Shown: piece by piece, positions 18,746 to 27,309 of the stretch
How positions within the stretch are numbered: the stretch's first letter is position 1
Layout of the letters: each line of letters begins with the position of its first letter
NCBI GenBank assembly: GCA_022837485.1
Contig: JALHHH010000024.1
Coordinates: forward strand, 15,350 to 79,349
DNA: 64,000 nucleotides
Reading direction: 5' to 3'
Source: Bacteroidales bacterium
GTDB lineage: Bacteria > Bacteroidota > Bacteroidia > Bacteroidales > Lentimicrobiaceae
The notes under the pieces: generated by a model
What the model was told of the DNA's origin: nothing
The model's database searches: none
The model's input: only the letters and a program-made list of their open reading frames with translations
Program-made: the position numbers and the translations under genes

Positions 18746-18770
18746 TTACTTGCCTGTAGCCTGTGTAACC

Positions 18771-18813
18771 GGGCCCGGTCCCGCCGGAACCCTTCGGAGG
18801 GCCGGGCCTTTTT
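18771..18813 (+). terminator. GC-rich terminator after the second lipoprotein gene
   Basis: GGCCCGG (18772-18778) pairs with CCGGGCC (18802-18808), followed by TTTTTC. It separates the ligase/lipoprotein part from the outer-membrane protein gene at 18849. Confidence 0.7.
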
Positions 18814-18848
18814 CTTAATCATACCTGTAAACAATTATACAGCCTGCT

Positions 18849-20441
18849 ATGAAAAAACATTACCGATCAATATCCCTGATTTTCATCCTTGCCATTGCAT
18901 TCCAGGCTGCCGGCCAAACTACGCTGCTCGACTACCAGAAAGCATCGGTACCGAAAAAAGCGAATAGGGAATTTCAGTTCATGGCGTTCTATATTAATCA
19001 GGGCGTTACATCCAACTACTATCCCACCAGCGAATTTCTCAAAGGGCAGGTAGTCGGCCGGCTTTTCGGCCGGAACACCAGTACCACTTCCGACACCAAC
19101 CAAACGTATTACGTTGAGCAGCGAATCCTGCCATTTTTTATCTATCAGCCGAATCTGTTCGACGGAAAAGCTATCCTCAGGGCATCCTTTGAAATTGACT
19201 GGACTTGGGGAGATGCTTCTTACGGCACAGGCGGAAATGTGGGCGGTGCAATCTCTTCAGACCAGGTAAACATTCAGACACAAAACATTGAGCTTGAACT
19301 ATTGCCCTGGAAAGGATATGCCATCAATCTTGGACTGATGCGCATGTACGACACTCCGTACAATCCCTACCGCACCCTGGCCGACAAATTGATGACCACA
19401 GCCTACCGCCTCTCTTACTGGGGTACCGACGCCGTAGGCGTTACCATTCGCCGCGATAAAGACTACTCCCGCTGGAAAGCCGGATTTTACAAAATGTACG
19501 AAAACGATATTCAGTTCGACGACGACGCCAATATGTTCGAACTGATGGGCGAGAAACAGATAAGCCGCCTTTGGAAAGTCGGTCTGTCGGCAAACTACGT
19601 GCGCGACCACTCCGAAGGGAAAGGCGGAGTCTCCATACTTGGTCAGGGACTAAACAGCCTACTCGCCCAGTACAACGGAACTTTTCAGTTCCGTTTTGGG
19701 ACCAATCCCTACAAAGCCGATATATTCTGGCTTGGAGCTTTTTTCAGCCGCAACCAGGACTATTTTATGGATCGTTTCCATCTGACGGGATTCTTCAATT
19801 ACAACCTTGGCTCTGCCGATGTTAAAAAGGATGGAGTATGGGGTAAAGGCGCCGATATATCCGGTTTAGGCGCCAATCTTAAAGCGGTTTACCGATATGG
19901 ACAAACAACCGACGATAATGTAAAACTCGATCTGATCTATACTACCGGCGATAAAGACGGAATTGCCGATCAGAAGTATACAGGAGTCATTACCGCCAAT
20001 ACCTGGGGTTCACCGGGTGCCATTTTTGTCAGCAGCGGAGCATATATTCTGTTTCCGCACGGAAACGTGGTCAACCGCTATACGCCGGCCGTTGCCGATA
20101 TTTCCAACATGGGCTATGGTCTCGCAGGAGGTACTCTTGTTGCCTCCAGGGCAATCATACCGCACCGCCTGATTGCAAAAGCCGGTTCAGCCCTGGCTTT
20201 CAGCAACGCTAAACCATTGCTCGGAGGTTATCATATCGGAACGGAAGCCAATGCCGCACTCATTTACAATTTAGGAACCTACATGAGCATTGAAGCCCAC
20301 GGAGCCTATATGTGGCTGGGCGATTTTTATGAAAGCAGCGACGACTCCTACGGCTCACCGATCAACGGAAACTTTCCTGCCGGAGTACGACCTTTTAATC
20401 CGTTTACAGCCTTTGTGGTCTTTAAATGGCTCATGTTCTAA
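18849..20441 (+). CDS. Predicted outer-membrane beta-barrel protein of unknown family
   Basis: The 530-residue protein has a signal peptide (MKKHYRSISLIFILAIAFQA, then AGQT) and many alternating amphipathic strands with aromatic girdles, such as FRFGTNPYKADIFWLGAFFS. It ends in a strand closing with FVVFKWLMF, with a terminal Phe as in outer-membrane barrels. It is not a TonB-dependent receptor (no plug domain) and I cannot name a family. It may be a passive channel for the substrate of the upstream transporter and ligase. The exported hydrolase gene starts 38 bp downstream and both precede the terminator at 21482-21509, so they probably form one transcript. Confidence 0.75.
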   Translation: MKKHYRSISLIFILAIAFQAAGQTTLLDYQKASVPKKANREFQFMAFYINQGVTSNYYPTSEFLKGQVVGRLFGRNTSTTSDTNQTYYVEQRILPFFIYQPNLFDGKAILRASFEIDWTWGDASYGTGGNVGGAISSDQVNIQTQNIELELLPWKGYAINLGLMRMYDTPYNPYRTLADKLMTTAYRLSYWGTDAVGVTIRRDKDYSRWKAGFYKMYENDIQFDDDANMFELMGEKQISRLWKVGLSANYVRDHSEGKGGVSILGQGLNSLLAQYNGTFQFRFGTNPYKADIFWLGAFFSRNQDYFMDRFHLTGFFNYNLGSADVKKDGVWGKGADISGLGANLKAVYRYGQTTDDNVKLDLIYTTGDKDGIADQKYTGVITANTWGSPGAIFVSSGAYILFPHGNVVNRYTPAVADISNMGYGLAGGTLVASRAIIPHRLIAKAGSALAFSNAKPLLGGYHIGTEANAALIYNLGTYMSIEAHGAYMWLGDFYESSDDSYGSPINGNFPAGVRPFNPFTAFVVFKWLMF

Positions 20442-20479
20442 CCGAAGTTCTTATCTGAAAAAACGGAAAAAGTGTCACT

Positions 20480-21457
20480 ATGAAAACAAATATATTTCAC
20501 CCCCTTCTGGCTGTTATCTTCCTGTGCCTCCCTTTTATAACCCCGGCCCAGGATGGGAGAAATTTTTTGCAGCCGTTCAACCTCAAAAACATTCAAACGA
20601 TGAATGAACTTGAGTACCCCTTTGTAGTGAAAAAGGTCAGTCTTCCTTCCGGACACGAAATCGCATATGTGGATGAAGGCACGGGAGATTATACCGTTAT
20701 TTTTATTCACGGTCTGGGAAGCTATCTGCCGGCATGGAAAAAGAACATCGAAGGACTCAGGTCTTTCTGCCGCTGCATTGCAATCGATCTTCCGGGTTAC
20801 GGAAAATCATCGAAACAACCTCACAGCGGGAAAATGAGCTACTATGCTTCCGTTGTAAATGAATTTATCGAAACGCTTGGTCTGGAAAATGTCGTGCTTG
20901 CCGGTCATTCCATGGGCGGTCAGATATCGATGGTTGCCGCACTCAATTATCCGGATCGGATTAAAAAGCTGGTTCTGGTAGCCCCGGCCGGATTTGAAAG
21001 TTTTTCTGAAGGTCAGAAACAATGGTTCAGAAATGTGATGACCTTCGACGGGGTAAAGAAAACTACCGCCGAGGATATTCAGACAAATCTGGCGGTAAAT
21101 TTCTACAATATGCCGGCAGATGCGGAATTTATGATTACCGACCGTCTGATTCTGCGCAGTGCAGACGATTTCGATCATTATTGTCACGCAGTAGTGCAAT
21201 CGGTCAACGGCATGGTGGATGAACCCGTAATCCGACTTTTACCCGAAATTAAACAACCAACCCTGATTCTCTTCGGGAAATACGATAACCTTATACCTAA
21301 CCGGTTTCTTAATCCAGGGAAAACCGAAAAAATTGCCAGTATAGGTCATCGTTCGATTCCCGGAAGTCAACTGGTTATGGTTGATAAAGCCGGCCATTTC
21401 GTGATGTTTGAAAAAGCTCAGGAGGTAAATAAGGCTATCATCGATTTTCTTCGTTAG
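20480..21457 (+). CDS. Exported alpha/beta-hydrolase (esterase/lipase-like)
   Basis: The 325-residue protein starts with a signal peptide (hydrophobic stretch ending near ITPAQDG), so it acts outside the cytosol. The alpha/beta-hydrolase core is complete: oxyanion region FIHGLGSYL, nucleophile elbow GHSMGGQ with Ser 144, an acidic residue in GKYDNLIP and the catalytic His in DKAGHFVMFE. A cap region lies between about residues 170 and 240. Family members cleave esters, lactones, amides or C-C bonds; the fold alone does not give the substrate. As the last gene of the cluster it could release carboxylic acids from an ester or polyester for import by the sodium symporter. Confidence 0.88.
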   Translation: MKTNIFHPLLAVIFLCLPFITPAQDGRNFLQPFNLKNIQTMNELEYPFVVKKVSLPSGHEIAYVDEGTGDYTVIFIHGLGSYLPAWKKNIEGLRSFCRCIAIDLPGYGKSSKQPHSGKMSYYASVVNEFIETLGLENVVLAGHSMGGQISMVAALNYPDRIKKLVLVAPAGFESFSEGQKQWFRNVMTFDGVKKTTAEDIQTNLAVNFYNMPADAEFMITDRLILRSADDFDHYCHAVVQSVNGMVDEPVIRLLPEIKQPTLILFGKYDNLIPNRFLNPGKTEKIASIGHRSIPGSQLVMVDKAGHFVMFEKAQEVNKAIIDFLR

Positions 21458-21481
21458 GATAATGGATCCTGATGTGTGTTT

Positions 21482-21509
21482 AAAGCCGGAAGCAATTCCG
21501 GCTTTTTTT
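21482..21509 (+). terminator. Strong terminator closing the 9.2-21.5 kb cluster
   Basis: The 10-bp perfect stem AAAGCCGGAA / TTCCGGCTTT has a GCAA tetraloop (21492-21495) and a run of T. Confidence 0.9.
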
Positions 21510-21657
21510 ATTCGCATTTTTTCGGGATAGGAATATCTCATTATGCTGATTAACAATTTTTTGTCAGTAAGAAAGGTGCCTCTGTTCCAAACATGAACAT
21601 ACTGCAGTATCCTCATTATAGGTGAGCGGGGTAGTTCATTATCCCCATAATTGATGA

Positions 21658-21688
21658 TTGTATGCCTGTTTATGAGTGTCTAGTTTTG
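21658..21688 (+). promoter_or_regulatory. Promoter of the porin / FMN-binding pair
   Basis: TTG (21658-21660), a 20-bp spacer and TAGTTTTG (21681-21688) match the Bacteroidetes -33/-7 pattern. The porin start is 20 bp downstream. Confidence 0.65.
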
Positions 21689-21707
21689 CAGAGTTAAATT
21701 TAAAACG

Positions 21708-22919
21708 ATGTATATGAAGATTCTCTTTTTAATATCCCTTCTTCTGGGAACACAGGTATTGTTCGGACAAGTTAACGACAGCGAGCAGACGCAGTACAAA
21801 AACACTGCGGAATTAATGCTCGAAGAAAACACCGGTCTTGCGATCGGAGGATACGGCGAAGTGCATTACAATCAACCACTGAATTCCGGCCGGTTTAATC
21901 CGGGAACGCTGGATGCCCACCGCCTGGTTATGTTTCTTGGGTATAATTTTTCTTCCAAAACCCAATTTGTTTCCGAAATTGAATTTGAATACGCTAAGGA
22001 GGTTTGGGTTGAACAGATGTTCCTGCAACAAAAAATTAATAAATACATTAATCTAAGGGCAGGGATATTGCTGATCCCCATGGGAATTATCAATGAATAC
22101 CATGAGCCGGTAACGTTTAACGGCGTTGAACGACCTGTAATTGATAATAAAATTGCACCCTCTACCTGGAGAGAGATTGGCGCCGGAATCTCCGGAAATA
22201 TCCTTCAGCTAAAGTCAAAATACCAGTTGTACGTTGTAAATGGTCTCAACGGGTACGATGCCGCCGGAGGCGTGTTCTCAGGCAGCAAGACCCTGCGCGA
22301 AGGAAGGCAGAAAGGCTCAAAAGCTTACATTACATCTCCTTCATACACCGGTAAAGTTGAGTTTTACGGTGCGAAAAATCTGAATATCGGAATTTCAGGC
22401 TATGCCGGAAAATCGCAAAGCCGGCTGTATACAAACCTCGACAAATCCAATACAGCCCTCGTGCAACAGGCCGATTCTTCCGTGGTTGGTATTGCTATGC
22501 TCGGACTGGATGCCCGGTATACCTTCAAAGGCATAAGGTTAACCGGGCAGTTTTATCAGATTTCAATCAGCAATACGGAACAGTATAACCGTTTTACCAC
22601 TAAAAACGGAATGCTGAACGATCTGGGAAGTGCATTGCAGGGGTATTATGCAGAAATAGGGTATAATGTTTTCAGAACGTTACCCGGAGTTAAATCGGAG
22701 CTCATGCCTTTTGTCAGGTATGAAGCCTATAATACGCACCATTCGGTTGACGGACTGACCGTAGCTAATAAAAAGTATGATAATGTCATAATTACCACTG
22801 GTTTAACCTATGCATTAACGAAAGGTGCCGTTCTTAAAGCCGATCTCCAGTTTTTAAAATCCGAAGCCGATACAGAGTTCAGCAAGGTATTTAATGCCGG
22901 ATTTGGTATTATGTTTTAA
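21708..22919 (+). CDS. Outer-membrane porin-like protein
   Basis: The 403-residue protein begins MYMKILFLISLL (ATG at 21708 or 21714), with signal cleavage near LFGQVN. The mature part is a beta-barrel with many alternating strands and a final strand ending in NAGFGIMF. Features such as IGGYGEVHYNQ near the N-terminus and LRAGILLIPMGIINEYHEP resemble porins related to the phosphate-selective OprO/OprP group. The FMN-binding protein gene follows after two bases, so the pair is surely co-transcribed. Substrate is unknown. It has its own promoter just upstream. Confidence 0.8.
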   Translation: MYMKILFLISLLLGTQVLFGQVNDSEQTQYKNTAELMLEENTGLAIGGYGEVHYNQPLNSGRFNPGTLDAHRLVMFLGYNFSSKTQFVSEIEFEYAKEVWVEQMFLQQKINKYINLRAGILLIPMGIINEYHEPVTFNGVERPVIDNKIAPSTWREIGAGISGNILQLKSKYQLYVVNGLNGYDAAGGVFSGSKTLREGRQKGSKAYITSPSYTGKVEFYGAKNLNIGISGYAGKSQSRLYTNLDKSNTALVQQADSSVVGIAMLGLDARYTFKGIRLTGQFYQISISNTEQYNRFTTKNGMLNDLGSALQGYYAEIGYNVFRTLPGVKSELMPFVRYEAYNTHHSVDGLTVANKKYDNVIITTGLTYALTKGAVLKADLQFLKSEADTEFSKVFNAGFGIMF

Positions 22920-22921
22920 CG

Positions 22922-23476
22922 ATGCGTATGAAAGCAGTTTTTGTTTTGGTTTTAACCGCGACTCTTGCTTTGGGGCTTAATCAGACCAATTATGCTCCAA
23001 AGCAGTTGTTGCGTGAAATTGAGCGCATTAGTAATAAGAAAGAGCCGCAGTTCTCAAAACTGGATATCCTTAATGGTAGTCAGAATCCATTTCCCGGAGG
23101 GATATACTATATAATTGAAAATTCGCTGCCGGCAAAATATGCATACATCGGCAGAGTTCTGACTTGCAGGGCTGAAGGATGCTCCATCCGAAACGACAAG
23201 GGCAGTGAATCTGCTTCTGAATTCTTTGATTACTTTATTTTATACGATTCGGATGCAAGCGTTCTTTCAGTACAGGTTTATAACTACGAAGCTACGCACG
23301 GACACGAAATTACTGTCAGAAAATGGCTGAAGCAGTTCGTGGACTTCGATGGAACCAGTAAGCTGATTGTCGGTAAAAACGTAGACGCAATCGCTGGTGC
23401 AACCATCTCAGTACATGGTATTACCGATGATATTACCCTGAGAACAAAAACGCTTAAGAGTTGTCTGGCAAACTAA
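22922..23476 (+). CDS. Exported FMN-binding domain protein, probable ApbE flavinylation substrate
   Basis: The 184-residue protein has a short signal peptide or anchor (residues 1-20) and an FMN-binding domain. The sequence VDAIAGATISVHGIT (from 155) fits the D-x-x-x-G-A-T target at which ApbE attaches FMN covalently to Thr (here Thr 161). Proteins of this type work as periplasmic flavin electron carriers with NqrC, RnfG, fumarate reductases or extracellular electron-transfer chains. There is a Cys pair (82, 87) in TCRAEGCSIR. No redox partner lies nearby, only the porin two bases upstream, so partner and role are unknown. No clear terminator follows. Confidence 0.8.
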   Translation: MRMKAVFVLVLTATLALGLNQTNYAPKQLLREIERISNKKEPQFSKLDILNGSQNPFPGGIYYIIENSLPAKYAYIGRVLTCRAEGCSIRNDKGSESASEFFDYFILYDSDASVLSVQVYNYEATHGHEITVRKWLKQFVDFDGTSKLIVGKNVDAIAGATISVHGITDDITLRTKTLKSCLAN

Positions 23477-23665
23477 TAACTTTTTGTTATCAAGTGTCAT
23501 TGCTCAGGCATTCGGATTGTTTGCTTTTGCTTTGCCATTTTGCCAGTGCGAACCCTCTTAAACTTTCGCCCGCTGTGGTTGCGGTGCCTGTATTGCTCCG
23601 AAGCTCTTAAAAACGATTGTGAGTACCTGGTACTTTAAAAAGATTATTTCTGATTAAGCTTAGTA

Positions 23666-23815
23666 TTATTGATTTACAACTTCTGATGCGCCAGCCGGGA
23701 CAAGGATTACCGTTTTTTGTATCGCAGAGCAATCTCCATTTTTTCTGGCCACAGAAGTAGTTTCCTCCGAATCGGTTACATTTGTATTTGTTAAAGGAGT
23801 GCTGTTTTTAGCCAT
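23666..23815 (-). CDS. Possible 49-residue small protein (uncertain)
   Basis: The 436-bp stretch 23477-23912 has no other gene. On its minus strand an ATG at 23815 opens a 49-codon frame, MAKNSTPLTNTNVTDSEETT through KTVILVPAGASEVVNQ. It has a weak AAGG about six bases before the start. The composition is protein-like, but there is no recognised domain, no clear promoter and no terminator. It may be a chance frame or a gene remnant. The rest of the gap shows nothing that I recognise. Confidence 0.22.
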   Translation of the reverse strand: MAKNSTPLTNTNVTDSEETTSVARKNGDCSAIQKTVILVPAGASEVVNQ

Positions 23816-23912
23816 AAACACCTTTTTAATATCACAACATTCTGTAACCGGAATTTAAAGAAACCGCAACAGCGGGAAATCGTACTAATCGTTGAACCTT
23901 AAATTCTTCATT

Positions 23913-24434
23913 ATGAAAATCCTTGTAAAAATCCTGATTGCTCTTGCAGTTATTATTGCCATCCCACTGATTGCCGCCCTGTTCATTTCTAAGGATTTCA
24001 GCGCTTCAAGCGAAATCGTGATCAATAAACCCCGGCAGGAGGTATTCGAATACGTCCGTTTTGTGAAAAACCAGGATAATTTCGGCGTGTGGCAACTTGC
24101 CGACCCGGAAATGAAAACCACCTCCGCCGGATTGGATGGAACACCCGGTTTCGTATACAGATGGGAAAGCAAAGTTTCCGGAAATGGTTCGCAGGAAATT
24201 ATCCGTATCGTTGAAAATGAGCTGGTTGAAACAAGCCTCGATTTTGGTTTCGGGGAACCGGCTACTGGTTTTTTCGAGCTGAGGGATGCCGGTGAGAGCA
24301 AAACATCCGTCATCTGGGGCGTTAAAGGGAAAACACCTTACCCCTGGAATCTTTTCGGACTCTTTATGGATATGAGCAGCGATTTCGATGAGGGATTGGC
24401 TAATCTGAAAACCATTCTGGAAAACCAGGAATAG
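23913..24434 (+). CDS. SRPBCC (START-like) family protein with N-terminal membrane segment
   Basis: The start at 23913 is an ATG that gives a membrane segment at once (MKILVKILIALAVIIAIPLI); a TTG further upstream is less likely. The 173-residue product then has a polyketide-cyclase/SRPBCC-like helix-grip fold: SASSEIVINKPRQEVFEYV at the start, and a long C-terminal helix (DMSSDFDEGLANLKTILE). Such domains hold hydrophobic ligands in a deep cavity. With one N-terminal helix it is probably membrane-anchored. The next gene also encodes SRPBCC domains, so the two may work together. Confidence 0.8.
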   Translation: MKILVKILIALAVIIAIPLIAALFISKDFSASSEIVINKPRQEVFEYVRFVKNQDNFGVWQLADPEMKTTSAGLDGTPGFVYRWESKVSGNGSQEIIRIVENELVETSLDFGFGEPATGFFELRDAGESKTSVIWGVKGKTPYPWNLFGLFMDMSSDFDEGLANLKTILENQE

Positions 24435-24527
24435 GCGATTAAATATTGAAGCTTATGTTATTTTCACGTGGATTTGTATTCCGAATCCAGAAATGAATCA
24501 AGGACAAAAAACGAACCGAATTTATTC

Positions 24528-25385
24528 ATGATAAAGGTCAGTATTGCTATAAAAGCTCCGGTCTCCCGGGTTTGGGATGCCATTACCGATAAATCGCAGA
24601 TGAAGGATTGGTATTTCGATATCCAGGATTTTGTGCCTGAAACCGGAGCCGTGTTTAATTTTTATGAGCCGGGAAATGCAAGGCAGTTTCATCACCGATG
24701 CAAAATTCTGGAAATCATACCTATGCAAAAGTTTTCGCATACATGGACCCATCCATCCCACAGCAAGGGCGAGAGTCTGGTTACCTGGTTACTCGAAAGC
24801 GTAGGGGATACCACTAATCTTATACTGATTCATGAAGGTACAGAGAATTTTAAGGATGGAGGTTCCATGTTTTCGACCGAAAGCTACCTGGCCGGCTGGA
24901 ACGAATTGCTGCTGATGCTTAAGAATTATATCTGCGGGTTGCGGAAGCACTCCTTCCGGATACACATCCGATCAACTGCTGTGAACGTCTGGAATGCCCT
25001 GTTCGATGATCAATCCTATCGTAAATGGACCTCTGTCTTCTGTGAGGGATCGTATCTGGAAGGCGAACTGAAGCAGGGTGGGAGAGTCCGCTTCCTGACC
25101 CCGAAAGGAAATGGAATGTACAGCAATGTGGTTGTTTATAAGTTGCATCAGCAGATTGTTTTTCAGCATATTGGCAACGTATCGGAGCTGAATGAGGAGC
25201 CGGTGGACGACAATTCTGAAAAATGGACGGGAGCCAGGGAAGGGTACACCCTGGAAGAATCCGGAAACTCAGTACTCCTTACGGTTGATATCGACCTTTC
25301 ACCCGACGATGCGCCTTATTTTGAGGAGCATTTTCCCAAAGGTCTGGAATTAGTCCGGGAGATGGCCACCAGCCATATAAGCTGA
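24528..25385 (+). CDS. Tandem SRPBCC / AHSA1-like two-domain protein
   Basis: The start at 24528 places the first strand right at the N-terminus (MIKVSIAIKAPVSRVWDAIT). The 285-residue protein contains two SRPBCC domains: residues 1-145 and about 147-285, the second opening with FRIHIRSTAVNVWNALFDD. Each has the helix-grip pattern with an N-terminal strand, a 'VW.A' helix and a long C-terminal helix. Single-domain versions (about 150 residues) are usual, so this is a fusion or internal duplication. The first domain has the AHSA1-like YEPGNARQFHHRCKILEI run. Function and ligand are unknown; it lies 93 bp after the other SRPBCC gene. Confidence 0.8.
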   Translation: MIKVSIAIKAPVSRVWDAITDKSQMKDWYFDIQDFVPETGAVFNFYEPGNARQFHHRCKILEIIPMQKFSHTWTHPSHSKGESLVTWLLESVGDTTNLILIHEGTENFKDGGSMFSTESYLAGWNELLLMLKNYICGLRKHSFRIHIRSTAVNVWNALFDDQSYRKWTSVFCEGSYLEGELKQGGRVRFLTPKGNGMYSNVVVYKLHQQIVFQHIGNVSELNEEPVDDNSEKWTGAREGYTLEESGNSVLLTVDIDLSPDDAPYFEEHFPKGLELVREMATSHIS

Positions 25386-25465
25386 CCGGTGTTTCCTGAG
25401 CTGTCGGACACATAGGAATAGAAGGTTTGCAAAGTCTGACTTAAATCGCTTCATTTTTCACCGCA

Positions 25466-26413
25466 TCAGCACATCCCCTGGGTTTCAAACATACGTTTTA
25501 GTCCTTTTTTTACAGGAAAGTCGGGTCGGTAACCCAGCATTTTTTTTGCCTTACTGATGTCCGCATAAGTGATCTCAACGTCGCCTGGCTGCATGGGTTT
25601 CCATTCAACAATTGCTTTTTTACCAAGCGTTTCCTCTATCCCTCGAACCAGGTCGATAAGCGAAATGGTGTCGCTGTTACCCAGGTTAAATATTTCGTAC
25701 CCTTTTAAATTATTTGCGCAGGCAAGAATGCCTGCCGTTATGTCGCTCACAAACGTATAATCCCTTCGTGAGGTTCCGTCTCCGAACAAAGTGATGGGAG
25801 TTCCTTCCTTGATTTTCCGGCCGAACTGCTGAATGGCCATTTCCGGACGCTGTCCGGGTCCGTAAACCGTGAAAAAACGCAGACAGAAGATGTTGAAGTC
25901 GTATAAATGATGGTACGTATAGCAAAGCAATTCTCCGGCTTTTTTCGTAGCCGCATACGGAGATATAGGATTGTCCACCGGATCGCTCTCGCTGAACGGT
26001 ACTTTTTTGTTGTTGCCATAAACCGACGAGGAGGATGCAAAAAGCATGTCCATGATCCCTGCTGACCGCATGGCTTCAAGCAACACCAGCGTCCCCGTTA
26101 CGTTAACATCGTAGTACAGCTCAGGCTGCTCAATGCTCGGGCGCACTCCGGCACGGGCAGCCAGATGAATAACGAGGTCGGGCCTGGAGACTTTAAAAAT
26201 ACTATCCAGGGTTTCCCGTGAGCGGATGTCGCCCTCGTAAAGTGTAAAAGCGCTGTTTTTAGCCAAATCTTCTGCTGCTTTTCGCTTTATCTGCGGATCA
26301 TAAAACGTATCAAAATTGTCAATACCCGAAACAGTATATCCCTGCTCCAGCATGGTGCGCGCCAGGTTAGACCCAATAAATCCGGCAACACCGGTGATAA
26401 ATGCATGTTTCAT
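25466..26413 (-). CDS. NAD-dependent nucleotide-sugar epimerase (UDP-glucuronate 4-epimerase-like)
   Basis: The 315-residue extended SDR has the Rossmann motif TGVAGFIGSNLA near the N-terminus, the SSSSVYGNN segment with catalytic Ser, and YAATKKAGE with catalytic Tyr and Lys. FFTVYGPGQRP and DGTSRRDYTFV are typical of UDP-glucuronate or UDP-glucose 4-epimerases. The reaction inverts a sugar hydroxyl on a nucleotide sugar in the cytosol. It is the last gene of a four-gene minus-strand operon with overlapping starts and stops (ATGA with the membrane protein upstream). It may therefore make the sugar that the operon attaches to a lipid. Confidence 0.88.
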   Translation of the reverse strand: MKHAFITGVAGFIGSNLARTMLEQGYTVSGIDNFDTFYDPQIKRKAAEDLAKNSAFTLYEGDIRSRETLDSIFKVSRPDLVIHLAARAGVRPSIEQPELYYDVNVTGTLVLLEAMRSAGIMDMLFASSSSVYGNNKKVPFSESDPVDNPISPYAATKKAGELLCYTYHHLYDFNIFCLRFFTVYGPGQRPEMAIQQFGRKIKEGTPITLFGDGTSRRDYTFVSDITAGILACANNLKGYEIFNLGNSDTISLIDLVRGIEETLGKKAIVEWKPMQPGDVEITYADISKAKKMLGYRPDFPVKKGLKRMFETQGMC

Positions 26414-27309
26414 TTCTGTTCGCTTTCTTCGTTTAATGCCTTGCCTGCAAGACTTATGTTAAGCGCTTTTTCATGAAGACTGAAATAAATTCCAGCCAGA
26501 GAAACCACAACCGTGACGATGTAAAACAGCAGACTAAGGGCAATGGACTGATGGATGTCGAGCTGCATTACCTGTGCACCGAAAAGAAATGTAATTTCCC
26601 GCGATCCTATACCTCCTATGGTTATTGGCAGCGTGGCAACGATCGAAGAAATCAGAAACAGGAAAAGGTATGATATCGTCTGTTCCTGATTGTGATTCGC
26701 ATACAATATGAACCACGCCGAAACCAGTTGCGCAAGCTGAACGGCAAGTGAATACAAATTTGTTTTTTTGGTACCTTGATAAAAGTCCCTGAAAAACCAT
26801 CGTATGATAAGGTAATAGGCAGCTACCGACAAGGGTATAGCTGCAATGGCAAGTTTTTTATAAACGGCTGGTACGGGAATAAACGGCACCATCAGCATAG
26901 CCAGCACAAACAATGCCAGTACTCCGTTAACCCGGTCGAGCAACACCGCCCAGAAGAGTTTTTTGGCCTTGACTCCAAAATTCTTGTTAAGAAGGTAAAT
27001 TTTATACCCGTCGCCTCCGATGCCGCCCGGTAAAAACAGGTTATAATACATTCCTAACAGATACAGCCTCAGATTGCTTTTTTCCGTCAGACCCGAACCG
27101 ATATTCCGAAAAAAAACGTTCAGACGGTAAGATGAAAAGATTTTCGAAAGTATAAACATCAGGGTTGCCATCAAAAGCCAGCCATAATTAACCCGGCTGA
27201 AAATGGATGCAACCTCGCTGACGTCTATCTTTGTGAAGACATACCACAGGGCAGCTGCCGACAGTACAATTTTTAAAAATGCTTTGAGCAGGCTGGGCAT
27301 CTCAGGCAT
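26410..27309 (-). CDS. Lysylphosphatidylglycerol synthase transmembrane-domain / UPF0104 family protein
   Basis: The 299-residue membrane protein has about eight hydrophobic helices. The ATG at 27309 (MPEMPSLLKAFLK) overlaps the end of the preceding glycosyltransferase gene by eight bases and is preferred to a longer upstream frame. Family features are SKIFSSYRLNVFFR, the YYNLFLPGGIGGDGYKIYLL stretch with conserved Gly and Pro, and PITIGGIGSREITFLFG. It lacks the soluble aminoacyl transferase part of MprF. Members of this membrane family occur often beside polyprenyl-sugar transferases and are thought to move lipid-linked sugars; that role is inferred from the operon. Confidence 0.85.
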   Translation of the reverse strand: MPEMPSLLKAFLKIVLSAAALWYVFTKIDVSEVASIFSRVNYGWLLMATLMFILSKIFSSYRLNVFFRNIGSGLTEKSNLRLYLLGMYYNLFLPGGIGGDGYKIYLLNKNFGVKAKKLFWAVLLDRVNGVLALFVLAMLMVPFIPVPAVYKKLAIAAIPLSVAAYYLIIRWFFRDFYQGTKKTNLYSLAVQLAQLVSAWFILYANHNQEQTISYLFLFLISSIVATLPITIGGIGSREITFLFGAQVMQLDIHQSIALSLLFYIVTVVVSLAGIYFSLHEKALNISLAGKALNEESEQK

